Positions 1 through 9,639 are shown, counted from the first letter of the stretch. The stretch: 64,000 bases of DNA from Paracoccus thiocyanatus (GCF_900156255.1 NZ_FTMK01000005.1:102027-166026), one strand, 5' to 3'. Notes: a model not told the origin generated them from the letters alone. Numbers and translations are program-made.

Positions 1-811
1 TGATTTCATTCGCCAGAACAGCCAGGTCGAGACCCGGATCATGACCCCGGACGAGGCCCGCGCCCTGGGCGCGCAGGCCCTGTTCGGCGAGAAATACGGC
101 GACGAGGTGCGCGTCGTCTCGATGGGTGAACTGCCCGGTTCGGGCAAGGGTGGCGGTGGCCAAACCTATTCGCTGGAGCTTTGCGGCGGCACGCATGTGG
201 GGCGGACCGGCGATATCGGCATGTTTGCCCTGACCGGCGAGACCGCGTCGGCAGCCGGCATCCGCCGCATCGAGGCGCTGACCGGCCAGGCCGCGATGGA
301 GGAATTGCGCCGCGTGGACGGCGAGCTCAACGAGATCGCCGGCCTCGTCAAGGCGCAGGCCGGCGACGTGGTGAACAAGGTCCGCGCCCTGGCGGACGAG
401 CGCAAGGCGCTGGCCAACGAGGTTGCACAGTTGAAGCGCCAACTGGCCATGGGCGGCGGCAGCGATGACCAGCCCAAGGACATCAACGGCATCAAGCTGA
501 TCGCCCGGCGGGTCGAAGGGGTTTCAGGCAAGGAGCTTGGCCCCCTGGTCGATGAGATGAAATCCCGGCTCGGCTCGGGCGCGGTGGTGGTGCTGGCCGA
601 GGCCGAGGGCAAGGCGACCGTGGCCGCGGGCGTGACCTCTGACCTGACCGCGCGGGTCAGCGCCGTCGATCTGGTCCAGGCGGCGACGGCGGCGCTTGGC
701 GGCAAGGGCGGCGGCGGCCGTCCTGATCGGGCCCAGGGCGGGGCACCCAGCCTTGCCGCCGCCGAAAGCGCCATTTCAGCCATCGAGGCGCTGATCGGAG
801 AGAAGGCATGA
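1..811 (+). CDS. alaS: Alanyl-tRNA synthetase, C-terminal part (5' truncated by window edge)
   Basis: Charges tRNA-Ala with alanine in the cytoplasm. Only the last 269 residues are present; the reading frame is open from position 2. The visible part begins in the editing domain and contains the zinc-binding CGGTHV motif (near nt 181), which with upstream His residues forms the editing site. An alanine/charge-rich coiled-coil region follows, then the small glycine-rich C-Ala domain ending in IGEKA. The stop overlaps the start of the next gene as ATGA, so the two are probably co-translated. The family normally has about 880 residues, so roughly two thirds lies outside the window. Family assignment is secure. 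Confidence 0.97.
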   Translation, partial: DFIRQNSQVETRIMTPDEARALGAQALFGEKYGDEVRVVSMGELPGSGKGGGGQTYSLELCGGTHVGRTGDIGMFALTGETASAAGIRRIEALTGQAAMEELRRVDGELNEIAGLVKAQAGDVVNKVRALADERKALANEVAQLKRQLAMGGGSDDQPKDINGIKLIARRVEGVSGKELGPLVDEMKSRLGSGAVVVLAEAEGKATVAAGVTSDLTARVSAVDLVQAATAALGGKGGGGRPDRAQGGAPSLAAAESAISAIEALIGEKA

Positions 812-1098
812 CCGCGCTGTGGATTTCCCATGTGACCGTCACCGATCCCGAAGCTTACGGCCGCTACGCCAAGCTGGCCGGCCCGGCGATCGCGGCGCAT
901 GGCGGGGTTTTTCTGGCACGCGGCGGGCGTTATGTGCAGCTTGAAGGGCGGGCGCGCGCCCGGAATGTCGTGGTGCGCTTTGCCAGTGTCGAGGATGCGG
1001 TGGCCTGCTATCATTCGGCGGAATATCAGGCGGCGCTGGATCATGCCAGGAACGCGGCCGAACGCGAGCTTGTAATCGTGGAAGAAAATCCCGCCTAG
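808..1098 (+). CDS. DUF1330 family protein
   Basis: A 96-residue small alpha/beta protein of the DUF1330 family (dimeric alpha-beta barrel, ferredoxin-like fold). The diagnostic pattern is visible: an N-terminal strand ([19 protein letters not shown]), a central GGRYVQLEG, and a C-terminal [19 protein letters not shown] segment. No enzymatic function is established for the family. The start overlaps the alaS stop by four bases (ATGA), which argues for this start and for expression from the alaS transcript. No signal peptide or membrane segment is seen. Confidence 0.88.
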   Translation: MTALWISHVTVTDPEAYGRYAKLAGPAIAAHGGVFLARGGRYVQLEGRARARNVVVRFASVEDAVACYHSAEYQAALDHARNAAERELVIVEENPA

Positions 1099-1299
1099 GC
1101 TGGTCCGCCGGGTTTTCCCGCGAGCGCCGCTAAAGCAGGACAAGCGGCGGGAATGCCGCCGGGGGGCGGTTTCGACCTTCCGATCCAGCTTCCAAACACT
1201 CCGCTGGCCAGCGACTCGCCGCGCCGCACGGACGAAAAGCTTCCCCCGCCGCGATCCTGCACCCGCGAACCGTCCCGATCCGGGGGGCCGCGGTCCCGG

Positions 1300-1509
1300 T
1301 CAGAACCAGATGCGGTCGCTGAAGACGTAATGCACGATCCGGTCGCGGGTCAGGTTCATCCGTGCCAGTTCGGCATCGGATTTCGCCGCCAGCGCCTCGA
1401 TCTGGGCGCGGCGCGAATGCTTTTCGATATGGGCCTCGGCGTCGCGGGCAAGCCGCTGGATGATGCCTTGAAACCCGGTCGGCCGCTGAGCGTTTGCGAT
1501 GGTGGCCAT
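1300..1509 (-). CDS. DUF1127-like small basic protein
   Basis: A 69-residue protein starting MATIANAQRP and ending IVHYVFSDRIWF. The C-terminal half (DAELARMNLTRDRIVHYVF) resembles the DUF1127 pattern of Rhodobacteraceae, where short basic proteins of this kind have been implicated in small-RNA and RNA turnover. The start at 1509 is preceded by an AAGGG ribosome-binding site. Longer versions of this frame run antisense into purA and are not credible. It is transcribed divergently from purA across about 225 bp. The specific function is unknown. Confidence 0.75.
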   Translation of the reverse strand: MATIANAQRPTGFQGIIQRLARDAEAHIEKHSRRAQIEALAAKSDAELARMNLTRDRIVHYVFSDRIWF

Positions 1510-1694
1510 TGGAAACCCTTTCGGTGTTGGCGAATGGTTTCCTCCCCTGGCTGCACCATAGGCCCGGCCAGGCGCCCCGGCCATGCCCGTTTGCGCAATC
1601 CTGCATTGCAGCCAGGGCCGACCATTCGCAAGCGCAAGCGCCGCGGGCGACTGCCCTGCGACGGAATGCGCTTTCCCCCAAGGGCTTCGGCCAT

Positions 1695-1700
1695 TATACG
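1695..1700 (+). promoter_or_regulatory. Possible -10 element of purA
   Basis: TATACG lies 36 bp upstream of the purA start in the divergent region. The hexamer 17 bp further upstream (TTTCCC) matches a -35 consensus only weakly, so this is tentative. Confidence 0.25.
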
Positions 1701-1735
1701 GTTCGCGGCATTCATGACCGCAAGGGGTAAGCACA

Positions 1736-3028
1736 ATGGCCAATGTGGTGGTCGTCGGCGCGCAATGGGGCGACGAGGGCAAGGGCAAGATCGTCGACTG
1801 GCTTTCGGAACGCGCCGATGTGATCGCGCGCTTCCAGGGCGGCCATAATGCCGGCCATACGCTGGTCATCGGCAACCAGGTCTTCAAGCTGTCGCTGTTG
1901 CCTTCGGGCATCGTGCGCAAGGGCAAGATGGCGGTCATCGGCAATGGCGTCGTGCTGGACCCCTGGGCGCTGTTTTCCGAAATCGACAAGCTTTCCGCCC
2001 AAGGGGTCGAAATCAGCCCGGAAAACCTGATGATCGCGGAAAACACCCCGCTGATCCTGCCGCTGCACCAGGACCTGGACAAGCTGCGCGAGGAAGCCGC
2101 GGGCGCCAGCAAGATCGGCACCACCGGCCGCGGCATCGGCCCCGCCTATGAGGACAAGGTCGGCCGCCGCAGCATCCGCGTCGCCGACCTGGGCGACGAA
2201 GAGACGCTGGACTCGCGCCTGGACCGGCTGCTGGCCCATCACGACGCGCTGCGCCAGGGCCTGGACGCCGCGCCCATCGACCGGGCCGAGCTGCGCGCAA
2301 AGCTCTTGGAGATCGCGCCGAAGCTTCTGCAATACGCCCAGCCGGTCTGGAAGGTGATGAACGACTATCGCCGCGCCGGCAAGCGCATCCTGTTCGAGGG
2401 CGCGCAGGGCAGCCTGCTGGACATCGACTTCGGCACCTATCCCTATGTCACCAGTTCGACCACCATGTCGGGCATGGCGGCCAGCGGCACCGGGCTTGGC
2501 CCCTCGGCCATCGGTTTCGTGCTGGGCATCGTCAAGGCCTATACCACCCGCGTCGGCGAAGGCCCGTTCCCGACCGAACTCGACGATGCCGACGGCCAGC
2601 GCCTGGGCGAGCGCGGCCATGAATTCGGCACCGTCACCGGCCGCAAGCGCCGCTGCGGCTGGTTCGACGCGGTGCTGGTGCGCCAGACCTGCGCCATTTC
2701 CGGCGTGGACGGCATCGCGCTGACCAAGCTGGACGTGCTGGACGGGTTCCAGAGGCTGAAGATCTGCACCGGCTATCAGGTGGACGGCCAGCATTACGAC
2801 CACCTGCCCACCGCCGCCTCGCTGCAAGCCAGGGCGAAACCCGTCTATGAAGAAATGGCGGGCTGGCAGGAATCGACGCAAGGCGCGCGGTCCTGGGCCG
2901 ACCTGCCCGCCAACGCGATCAAATATGTCCGCCGCATCGAGGAACTGATCCAGTGCCCGGTGGCGCTGCTTTCGACCTCGCCCGAGCGTGACGATACCAT
3001 CCTCGTGACCGATCCCTTCGCAGATTGA
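1736..3028 (+). CDS. purA: Adenylosuccinate synthetase
   Basis: Catalyses GTP-dependent condensation of IMP and aspartate to adenylosuccinate, the first committed step of AMP synthesis. The protein has 430 residues, the usual family length. It has the N-terminal GTP-binding WGDEGKGK loop (residues 11-18), the [10 protein letters not shown] segment with the catalytic His (about 36-45), the [14 protein letters not shown] segment and the C-terminal [14 protein letters not shown] block. An AAGGGG ribosome-binding site precedes the start. DUF2842 and thiN follow in the same direction, so it may head a small operon. Confidence 0.98.
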   Translation: MANVVVVGAQWGDEGKGKIVDWLSERADVIARFQGGHNAGHTLVIGNQVFKLSLLPSGIVRKGKMAVIGNGVVLDPWALFSEIDKLSAQGVEISPENLMIAENTPLILPLHQDLDKLREEAAGASKIGTTGRGIGPAYEDKVGRRSIRVADLGDEETLDSRLDRLLAHHDALRQGLDAAPIDRAELRAKLLEIAPKLLQYAQPVWKVMNDYRRAGKRILFEGAQGSLLDIDFGTYPYVTSSTTMSGMAASGTGLGPSAIGFVLGIVKAYTTRVGEGPFPTELDDADGQRLGERGHEFGTVTGRKRRCGWFDAVLVRQTCAISGVDGIALTKLDVLDGFQRLKICTGYQVDGQHYDHLPTAASLQARAKPVYEEMAGWQESTQGARSWADLPANAIKYVRRIEELIQCPVALLSTSPERDDTILVTDPFAD

Positions 3029-3040
3029 TGCGGGCCTGAG

Positions 3041-3253
3041 ATGGACGTGAAATCGCGCAAACGCTGGTCGCTGGTGATCCTGCTGGTCGGGTTGCCGCTT
3101 TACATCATGCTGGCGGTCAGCCTGGTGAACTGGATGGACCGGACCTGGGGCCGCCAGCCGATCCTGATCGAACTGGCGGTCTATCTGGTGCTGGGCATCC
3201 TTTGGGCTTTCCCGTTCCGGCGGATCTTCAGCGGGATCGGCAAGGATCAATGA
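3041..3253 (+). CDS. DUF2842 small membrane protein
   Basis: A 70-residue protein with two predicted transmembrane helices (about residues 11-29 and 43-60) flanked by basic residues, ending RRIFSGIGKDQ. Length and pattern (KSRKRW..., RPILIELAVYLVLGILWAFP) fit the alphaproteobacterial DUF2842 family, whose function is unknown. It lies 12 bp after purA, and its stop overlaps the thiN start as ATGA, which supports an operon. Confidence 0.85.
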   Translation: MDVKSRKRWSLVILLVGLPLYIMLAVSLVNWMDRTWGRQPILIELAVYLVLGILWAFPFRRIFSGIGKDQ

Positions 3254-3894
3254 CCAGGCTGGCCAGCGCCCGGCCGGTCACGCTGATCGGCGGCGCGCCG
3301 GTCGGGCGGGCCGAGCTGGACCAGGCATTGCGGCTTGCCCCGGTGGTGGCGGCCGCCGACAGCGGCGCCGACATCGCATTGGGCCACGGTCTGGTGCCAC
3401 AGGCGGTCTGGGGCGATTTCGACAGCATCTCGGCCCGCGCCCGGTCCCAGATCCCACCGGCGAACCAGCACCCCATCGCCGAACAGGACAGCACGGATTT
3501 CGAGAAATGCCTGTCCCGCATCGACGCGCCCTTCGTCATCGGCCTGGGCTTTTCCGGCACGCGGCACGACCATTTCCTGGCGGTGCTGAACGTGCTGGCG
3601 CGCGGCATCGGGCCGCCCTGCCTGCTGCTGGCGGGCGATGACGTGATCACCCTTGCGCCGCCGCGCCTGATGCTGGACCTTGCCCCCGGCACGCGGGTCT
3701 CGCTGTTTCCGATGGGTCCGGCCACCGGCCGTTCGCAAGGGCTGGAATGGCCGATCGACGGGCTGGACCTTTCGCCCACCGGCCGCGTCGGCACCTCGAA
3801 CAAGGCTACCGGCCCGGTCACGCTGGAATGCCAGGGCCCGCTCTTGCTGATCCTGCCGCGCTTGGAATTGGCACGGATGGCGCGCACTCTCTGA
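3250..3894 (+). CDS. thiN: Thiamine diphosphokinase
   Basis: Transfers pyrophosphate from ATP to thiamine to give thiamine diphosphate. In the 214-residue form starting at 3250 the family motifs are present: AADSGADIAL (about 35-44), GDFDS (55-59), the acidic EQDSTDFEKCL substrate region and a GFSGTRHDH segment. The ATG at 3250 overlaps the DUF2842 stop (ATGA); an ATG 48 bp upstream would overlap that gene much further and is less likely. A copy of the dispersed 3' element begins 3 bp after the stop. Confidence 0.9.
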   Translation: MTRLASARPVTLIGGAPVGRAELDQALRLAPVVAAADSGADIALGHGLVPQAVWGDFDSISARARSQIPPANQHPIAEQDSTDFEKCLSRIDAPFVIGLGFSGTRHDHFLAVLNVLARGIGPPCLLLAGDDVITLAPPRLMLDLAPGTRVSLFPMGPATGRSQGLEWPIDGLDLSPTGRVGTSNKATGPVTLECQGPLLLILPRLELARMARTL

Positions 3895-3897
3895 CGG

Positions 3898-3921
3898 CTT
3901 TCACCGTTTTCCAAATACTCC
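3898..3921 (+). repeat. Dispersed 3'-intergenic element, copy 1
   Basis: Contains CTTTCACC followed by GTTTTCCAAATACTCC. The same sequence recurs at 30606, 35719 (one mismatch) and 39647. This copy starts 3 bp after the thiN stop. Confidence 0.8.
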
Positions 3922-3986
3922 GGCACCGCGGCCGATCTTGCGGCGGCGCCCGAAAGGGGTAACCTGCGGGTGAAGGAGACCGTCAT

Positions 3987-5156
3987 ATGCCCGTCAAGAA
4001 CCGCTTTGCCGAATTGCTGCCCGAGATCACCGCCTGGCGCCGCGACTTTCACCAGCATCCCGAACTGGACTATCAGGTCCACCGCACCGCCGGCCGCGTG
4101 GCGGAATTGCTGCGCAGCTTTGGCGTGGACGAAGTGACCGAGGGCGTCGGCCGCAGCGGAATCGTCGGCACGATCCGGGGCCGCAGCACTGCCAGCGGCC
4201 GGGTCATCGGCCTGCGCGCCGACATGGACGCCTTGCCGATCAACGAGCAGACCGGGGCGGAATACGCTTCGAAGACGCCGGGGGTCATGCATGCCTGCGG
4301 CCATGACGGCCATACCGCCATGCTGCTGGGCGCGGCGAAATACCTGGCCGAGACGCGCAATTTCGACGGCACCGCCGTGGTGATCTTCCAGCCCGCCGAA
4401 GAAGGCGGCGCGGGCGGCCTGGCCATGGTCCAGGACGGGCTGGTGGACCGCTGGGGCATCCAGGAGTTCTATGGCATGCACAATATGCCCGGCTATCCGG
4501 TGGGCAGCTTTGCCATCCGCGAGGGCGCGATGATGGCGGCGGCCGACCAGTTCGACATCATCGTCACCGGCAAGGGCGGCCATGCCGCCAAGCCGCACGA
4601 GGCGATCGACACCATGCTGGTTTCGGCCCAGATCGTCGTCGCCCTGCAATCGGTGGTGTCGCGCAATGTCGATCCGCTGAAAAGCGGCGTGGTGTCGGTC
4701 TGCACGGTGCAGACCGATTCGACGGCGCATAACGTGATTCCCCAGGTGGTGAAGCTGCGCGGGACCGCCCGCAGCCTTGATCCCCAGGTGCGCGACCAGT
4801 TGGAGGCGGGGATCACGCGTATCGCCACCCATACCGCCGCAGCCTTTGGCGCCACGGTCGAGGTCAACTATGACCGTGGCTATCCGGTGACGATGAACCA
4901 CCCCGAGGCCACCGGCTTTGCCGCCGAGGTCGCGCGCCAGGTCGCGGGCGGGGTGGATATGGAGATGGAGCCGCTGATGGCGGGCGAGGATTTCAGCTAT
5001 ATGCTGAACGAACGCCCCGGCGCCTATATCTTCGTGGGCAATGGCGACACCGCCATGGTGCATCACCCGGCCTATGATTTCGACGACAATGCGATTCCGG
5101 CCGGGTCGAGCTGGTATGCCGGCATGGTCGAGGCGCGGATGCCGGTCCAGACGTGA
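3987..5156 (+). CDS. M20 family amidohydrolase (hippurate hydrolase/aminoacylase type)
   Basis: A 389-residue zinc-dependent cytoplasmic amidohydrolase that probably cleaves N-acyl amino acids or similar amides; the substrate cannot be read from sequence. It has FHQHPEL (residues 21-27), RADMDALP (about 78-84), the metal-binding MHACGHDGHT block with Cys104 and His106, the FQPAEEGGAG segment with the catalytic Glu, and AGEDFSYML near the C terminus. These match the AbgA/HipO branch of M20D. It appears to be transcribed alone, is convergent with lpd, and is followed by a terminator at 5219. Confidence 0.92.
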   Translation: MPVKNRFAELLPEITAWRRDFHQHPELDYQVHRTAGRVAELLRSFGVDEVTEGVGRSGIVGTIRGRSTASGRVIGLRADMDALPINEQTGAEYASKTPGVMHACGHDGHTAMLLGAAKYLAETRNFDGTAVVIFQPAEEGGAGGLAMVQDGLVDRWGIQEFYGMHNMPGYPVGSFAIREGAMMAAADQFDIIVTGKGGHAAKPHEAIDTMLVSAQIVVALQSVVSRNVDPLKSGVVSVCTVQTDSTAHNVIPQVVKLRGTARSLDPQVRDQLEAGITRIATHTAAAFGATVEVNYDRGYPVTMNHPEATGFAAEVARQVAGGVDMEMEPLMAGEDFSYMLNERPGAYIFVGNGDTAMVHHPAYDFDDNAIPAGSSWYAGMVEARMPVQT

Positions 5157-5166
5157 CCGTTGCGCC

Positions 5167-5217
5167 GGGGGTTTCACACCCCCGGACCCCCGTGGGATAT
5201 TTGGGCACGAAAGAAGC
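5167..5217. repeat. Intergenic stem plus relative of the dispersed 3' element
   Basis: GGGGGT, loop TTCAC, ACCCCC forms a perfect 6-bp stem (5167-5183). It is followed by GGGATATTTGGGCACGAAAG, which resembles the reverse complement of the four-copy element found elsewhere in the window. It lies between convergent genes. Confidence 0.45.
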
Positions 5218-5218
5218 G

Positions 5219-5240
5219 GGGGGCGGCAGGGCCCCCTTTT
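5219..5240 (+). terminator. Rho-independent terminator after the M20 gene
   Basis: GGGGGC (5219-5224), six-base loop, GCCCCC (5231-5236), then TTTT. It lies 63 bp after the amidohydrolase stop. Confidence 0.65.
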
Positions 5241-5281
5241 CGTTTCAGAAATGCCCCGTTTCGTTTCAGAAATGAATGGCG
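5241..5281. repeat. 21-bp tandem duplication spanning the lpd stop codon
   Basis: CGTTTCAGAAATG occurs at 5241-5253 and again at 5262-5274, separated by CCCCGTTT, giving a 21-bp period. The second copy contains the lpd stop and its last codons (His-Phe-stop on the minus strand); the first repeats them downstream of the gene. Confidence 0.7.
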
Positions 5282-6657
5282 CGGCCATAGGCCGAAAGCG
5301 TCGCCTCGTGCAGCATTTCGCTGAGCGTCGGATGCGGAAAGACCGTCTCCATCAACTCGGCCTCGGTGGTTTCCAGGGTGCGGCCGACGACATAGCCCTG
5401 GATCAGCTCGGTGACTTCCGCCCCGACCATATGCGCGCCCAGAAGCTCGCCTGTCGTGGCGTCGAAGACGGTCTTGATCAGCCCTTCGGGTTCGCCAAGC
5501 GCGATGGCTTTGCCATTGCCGATGAAGGGGAAGCGGCCGACCTTGACCTTATGCCCGGCGGCCTTGGCCTTTTCCTCGGTCAGGCCGACGCTGGCGACCT
5601 GCGGGTTGCAATAGGTGCAGCCGGGGATCGAGTTCGGCTTGATCGGGTGCGGCTGCTGGCCGGCGATGAGTTTCGCGACCATGACGCCTTCGTGGCTGGC
5701 CTTGTGCGCAAGCCAGGGCGCACCGGCCACGTCGCCGATGGCATAGAGGCCCTGGACGCCGGTGCGGCAATATTCGTCGGTGACGACATGGCTGCGGTCG
5801 ATCTTTGCCCCCAGCGTTTCCAGGCCGAGGTTTTCCACATTGCCGACGATGCCGACGGCCGAGATCACCGTGTCGAATTCATGCGTCTGGGTCTTGCCGC
5901 CGGTTTCGATATGGGCGGTGACGCGGCCTTTCGCGCGGTCGAGCTTCTTGACCGCCGCCTTTTCCAGGATCGTCATGCCCTGCTTGACGAATTGCTTTTT
6001 CGCCAAGGCCGAGATTTCCGCATCCTCGACCGGCAGCACGCGGTCCATCACCTCGACCACCGTGGTGTCTGCGCCCAGCGTGTTGAAGAAGCTGGCGAAT
6101 TCGATGCCGATGGCGCCGGAACCGATCACCAGCAGCTTTTTGGGCATGCGCGGCGGTTGCAGCGCGTGCTTGTAGTTCCAGACCAGATCGCCGTCGGGTT
6201 CCAGCCCCGGCAATTCGCGGGCGCGGGCGCCGGTGGCCAGGACGATGTTCTTGGCGGTGACTTCCTGGGTGCCCTTGTCGGTCTTGACGCTGATCCTGCC
6301 GTGGGCGGTCAGCGTCGCCTCGCCCATGATGACGGTGACCTTGTTCTTTTTCAGCAGGTGGCCGACGCCACCGGCGAGCTGTTTCGCCACGCCGCGCGAG
6401 CGGCTGACCACCGCGCCCAGGTCATAGCCGATCTTGTCGGCGGAAAGGCCGAATTCCTTGGCGCGGCGCATCAGGTGAAAGACCTCGGCCGAGCGCAACA
6501 GCGCCTTGGTCGGGATGCAGCCCCAGTTAAGGCAAATACCGCCCAGATGCTCGCGTTCGATACAGGCGACCTTCAGGCCCAGCTGCGCGCCGCGGATGGC
6601 GCAGACATAGCCGCCGGGGCCGGAACCGATCACCACCATGTCGAAGCCTTGCGCCAT
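5266..6657 (-). CDS. lpd: Dihydrolipoyl dehydrogenase
   Basis: FAD-dependent E3 component that reoxidises dihydrolipoamide in 2-oxo-acid dehydrogenase complexes and the glycine cleavage system. The 463-residue form starting MAQGFDMVVIG has the FAD-binding GSGPGGY (residues 11-17), the redox disulfide CLNWGC (Cys42/Cys47), a second dinucleotide fold (GSGAIGIEFASFF) and the C-terminal HPTLSEMLHEA with the catalytic His/Glu. The start at 6657 has a GGGGGA ribosome-binding site. It lies downstream of the DUF924 gene with 44 bp between; no E1 or E2 genes are adjacent, so its partner complex is not shown. Confidence 0.96.
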   Translation of the reverse strand: MAQGFDMVVIGSGPGGYVCAIRGAQLGLKVACIEREHLGGICLNWGCIPTKALLRSAEVFHLMRRAKEFGLSADKIGYDLGAVVSRSRGVAKQLAGGVGHLLKKNKVTVIMGEATLTAHGRISVKTDKGTQEVTAKNIVLATGARARELPGLEPDGDLVWNYKHALQPPRMPKKLLVIGSGAIGIEFASFFNTLGADTTVVEVMDRVLPVEDAEISALAKKQFVKQGMTILEKAAVKKLDRAKGRVTAHIETGGKTQTHEFDTVISAVGIVGNVENLGLETLGAKIDRSHVVTDEYCRTGVQGLYAIGDVAGAPWLAHKASHEGVMVAKLIAGQQPHPIKPNSIPGCTYCNPQVASVGLTEEKAKAAGHKVKVGRFPFIGNGKAIALGEPEGLIKTVFDATTGELLGAHMVGAEVTELIQGYVVGRTLETTEAELMETVFPHPTLSEMLHEATLSAYGRAIHF

Positions 6658-6701
6658 GGAATCCCCCTGTCTGAAAAGATAGTTCAGCGTTAAACCATTC
6701 G

Positions 6702-7283
6702 TCACAGGTCGGCAAGCGAGAGCTGGCCCGAGACCAGGGCGCCATAGCCGCCGGCTTGCATCACGCGGATTTCCGCCGGCGTGGGGACGCGGTTCAGCGC
6801 CGCGTTGCGCCAGGGGAAGCGGCCGAATTTCGCGATCGTGTCGCGATGCAGTTCGGCATGGCGCAGGTTCTCGCCGGGCAGGAATTCGGCAAACAGCGCC
6901 ACGGCGCGCTGCTGGTCGGCCAAGTCTTCGGAATGCTCGAAGGGCAGGTAGACGAATTGCCGGGCGGGCGGCGCGATGTGCAGGTGCAGGCCGCTGTCGA
7001 CCGCGTCCCGCGCCAGGGTGCGGGCCAGGGGGTCGGTGGCAAAGGCGCGCGCATCCTCGCGGAACATGTTGCGGGGGAACTGGTCGGTCAGGATCAGCCC
7101 GGCCAGCATCCCCTGGGGCGTGGTGGCCCAGCCGGGCGCCAGGTCGGCGGCGCGTTCCCAGGTCGGCTGGAAGCGGTGGCGGACGGTTTCGTCCAGCGCG
7201 TCCGAGCGGGTATACCAGCCCTTTTCTCCGACCTCGTCCAGCCAGAAGCGGTTGATCTCTTCGGGTGTCGCGATGTCTGCCAT
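6702..7283 (-). CDS. DUF924 family protein
   Basis: A 193-residue helical protein with the family pattern: INRFWLDE near the N terminus, LAGLILTDQFPRNMFR in the middle, YLPFEHSEDLADQQRAV, and the C-terminal GRFPWRNAALNR segment. DUF924 proteins adopt a TPR-like fold and have no firmly established role. The start at 7283 is chosen because GGAGGG precedes it; a longer form starting at 7334 lacks such a site. lpd follows 44 bp downstream on the same strand, so they may share a transcript. Confidence 0.88.
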   Translation of the reverse strand: MADIATPEEINRFWLDEVGEKGWYTRSDALDETVRHRFQPTWERAADLAPGWATTPQGMLAGLILTDQFPRNMFREDARAFATDPLARTLARDAVDSGLHLHIAPPARQFVYLPFEHSEDLADQQRAVALFAEFLPGENLRHAELHRDTIAKFGRFPWRNAALNRVPTPAEIRVMQAGGYGALVSGQLSLADL

Positions 7284-7339
7284 GGGCTTGCCCTCCGTTT
7301 CGGGAATGGTCGCAGAGCCGGGCGCGCGCCGCAACCCCG

Positions 7340-8584
7340 TCAGCCGGGCTTGTCCGGGTCGTCCGAACTTGCGGTTTCCAGCGCCGCCTCGACCGCGACC
7401 GGGGTGGCCGAGGGGGCGATGACGGCGAAGCTTTGGTCAAGCGTCGGGGTCGGGCGGCGGGTGCGCCGCCAGCCGGCATAAAAGGCCAGCATCGCCAGCA
7501 GCAGGCCGATATAGATCCAGAACCCGTCCGGGCCCAAAAGCGACATCAGCCAGCCGGTGATCAGCGGCCCCGCCATCGCGCCGACGCCGTTGATGAACAG
7601 CAGCCCGGCCGAGGCGGCGGCCATGTCGCTTTGGTCCAGGAAGTCGTTGGTATAAGCCAGAAGCAGCGAATAGACCGGATTGGCCACGCCGCCGACCAGC
7701 GCCGCGGCCAGCAGCAGCCCCCAGATGCCCGGTTGCAGCGTCACCGTGGCCAGGCTGGCGGCGGCGCCCAGCACGGAAAGCCCCAGCACGATGATCCGAC
7801 GGTCGCGATGGTCGGAAAGCCAGCCGATCGGGTATTGCAACAGCAGCCCTCCGGCATAGATCGCCGCGACGAAGGCCGAGATTTCGCGCACCGAAAGCCC
7901 CTTGGTCGAGCCCCAGACCGAGGCCATGCCGAACAGCGCCGAAAACACCCCGCCCATCAGGAAGATGCCGATGCAGCCCAGCGGCGAGGCGCGGAACAGG
8001 TCGCCAAAGCTCATCCGCTTCAGGGTGGCGAATTGCGGCGCCGGCTGGGTCGACAGCAGGATCGGCAGGAAAGACAGGCTGACCAGCACCGAAGGGATCA
8101 CGAACAGCAGATAGCCCGAGGGGTCGGCGGTGTTCATCAGCAGCTGCGCGGTGATGATGCCCAGCATCTGCATGATCATATAGGCCGACATGGCCTGGCC
8201 GCGGTTTTCGTTGGTGGTGCCGGCGTTCAGCCAGCTTTCCGCGGTGATGTAGACCCCCGAGAAGCAGAAGCCGATCAAAAGCCGCATCAACGCCCAGGCG
8301 ATCCAATGCGGCGCCGCCGCATAAAGGATCAGCACCGAGGAGATGAGCGAGCCGAGTGCGGCAAAGACCCGCACATGGCCGACATTGCGGATCAGTTCCG
8401 GCACCACCCGCGACCCCAGCAGGAAGCCGCCGAAATAGGCTGCCATCACCACCGACATCTGGCTGGTCGAGATGTGTTCAATGGTGCCGCGGATGCCCAG
8501 CAGCGTGCCCTGCATCCCGTTGCCGACCATCAAAAGCAGGATGCCCAGAAGCAATGGCCAGGTGGTGCGCAGGACGGTCAGCAT
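7340..8584 (-). CDS. MFS transporter
   Basis: A 414-residue major facilitator with about 12 hydrophobic segments, starting [18 protein letters not shown]. The conserved loop between helices 2 and 3 appears as GSRVVPELIRNVGHVRVFA, and the 8-9 loop as YPIGWLSDHRDRR. Overall pattern resembles the YcaD/CsbX-like MFS group; the substrate is unknown. Its ATG overlaps the queA stop by one base (TGATG), so it is probably translated after queA on one transcript. The C-terminal ~45 residues are hydrophilic and acidic. Confidence 0.88.
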   Translation of the reverse strand: MLTVLRTTWPLLLGILLLMVGNGMQGTLLGIRGTIEHISTSQMSVVMAAYFGGFLLGSRVVPELIRNVGHVRVFAALGSLISSVLILYAAAPHWIAWALMRLLIGFCFSGVYITAESWLNAGTTNENRGQAMSAYMIMQMLGIITAQLLMNTADPSGYLLFVIPSVLVSLSFLPILLSTQPAPQFATLKRMSFGDLFRASPLGCIGIFLMGGVFSALFGMASVWGSTKGLSVREISAFVAAIYAGGLLLQYPIGWLSDHRDRRIIVLGLSVLGAAASLATVTLQPGIWGLLLAAALVGGVANPVYSLLLAYTNDFLDQSDMAAASAGLLFINGVGAMAGPLITGWLMSLLGPDGFWIYIGLLLAMLAFYAGWRRTRRPTPTLDQSFAVIAPSATPVAVEAALETASSDDPDKPG

Positions 8585-9639
8585 CACGGATCCTTCGGAA
8601 TCAGCAGGGAGGCGTCGCCATAGCTGAAGAAGCGATAGCCCGATTCCACCGCATGGCGATAGATGCCGCGGATGCGGTCCTGGCCCATCAGGGCGCTGAC
8701 CAGCATCAGCAAGGTCGATTTGGGCAGGTGGAAATTGGTCATCAGCGCATCCGTCACCCGAAAGCGATAGCCGGGATAGATGAAGATTTCGGTAACGCCC
8801 TGGAAGGGGCGGACGGTTCCGTCCGGGTCGGCGGCGGATTCGATCAGCCGCAGCGCCGTGGTGCCGACCGGGATCACCCGCCCGCCCTGGGCGCGGGTGG
8901 CGTTGATGGCGGCCGCGGCCTGGGGCGTGACCTCGCCCCATTCGCCGTGCATCTTGTGCGTCGTCACGTCCTCGACCTTGACCGGCAGGAAGGTGCCGGC
9001 GCCGACATGCAGGGTGACATGGGCAAAGCGCACGCCCCTGGCCGCCAATTGCGCAAGCAAGGCGTCGTCGAAATGCAGGCTGGCGGTGGGCGCGGCGACG
9101 GCGCCCGAACGCCGTGCCCAGACGGTCTGGTAATCCTGGCGGTCGGCTTCGTCCGGGGGGCGCAGCGCGGCGATATAGGGCGGCAGCGGCATGGCGCCGA
9201 CCTGCGCCAGCGCGGCGTCGAACGCCTCGCCCGTGGCGTCGAAGCGCAGCGTCAGTTCGCCCTGCGCGATCCGCGCCACCGTTGCCGACAGCGCCTCGCC
9301 AAAGCGGATCACCTCGCCGGGCTTGAGCTTGCGCAGCGGTTTTGCCAGCGCCCGCCAACCATCGGCCGCGGGCTCCAGCAGCGTCACCTCGACCTTTGCC
9401 ACCGCCTCGCCCTGGGGGGTGGGGCGGGAACGGGTGCCGGTCAGCCGCGCCGGGATGACCTTGGTGTCGTTCAGCACCAGCAGATCGCCCGGACCCAGCA
9501 GGTCCGACAGGTCGCGCACATGCAGGTCGCGAATCGAATCGCCCTGCGCGAGCAGCAGCCGGGCCGAGGAACGCGGCCGCGCCGGGCGGGTCGCAATCAG
9601 CCCTTCGGGCAGGTGAAAGTCGAAATCGTCAAGCTTCAT
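8584..9639 (-). CDS. queA: S-adenosylmethionine:tRNA ribosyltransferase-isomerase
   Basis: Transfers and isomerises the ribosyl group of SAM onto 7-aminomethyl-7-deazaguanine in tRNA, forming epoxyqueuosine. At 351 residues it is full length. Typical blocks are [19 protein letters not shown] at the N terminus, [32 protein letters not shown] and the C-terminal [14 protein letters not shown]. No tgt or queG lies next to it; an MFS transporter overlaps downstream. Confidence 0.97.
   Translation of the reverse strand: MKLDDFDFHLPEGLIATRPARPRSSARLLLAQGDSIRDLHVRDLSDLLGPGDLLVLNDTKVIPARLTGTRSRPTPQGEAVAKVEVTLLEPAADGWRALAKPLRKLKPGEVIRFGEALSATVARIAQGELTLRFDATGEAFDAALAQVGAMPLPPYIAALRPPDEADRQDYQTVWARRSGAVAAPTASLHFDDALLAQLAARGVRFAHVTLHVGAGTFLPVKVEDVTTHKMHGEWGEVTPQAAAAINATRAQGGRVIPVGTTALRLIESAADPDGTVRPFQGVTEIFIYPGYRFRVTDALMTNFHLPKSTLLMLVSALMGQDRIRGIYRHAVESGYRFFSYGDASLLIPKDP

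Noticed and set aside
1145..1161. CGGCGG/CCGCCG hairpin after the DUF1330 gene as a terminator
   Set aside because: The stem is short, there is no T tract, and such GC dyads are frequent by chance in this sequence.
3228..5288. Minus-strand open frame opposite thiN and the M20 amidohydrolase
   Set aside because: No domain resemblance; the plus-strand genes have clear catalytic motifs.
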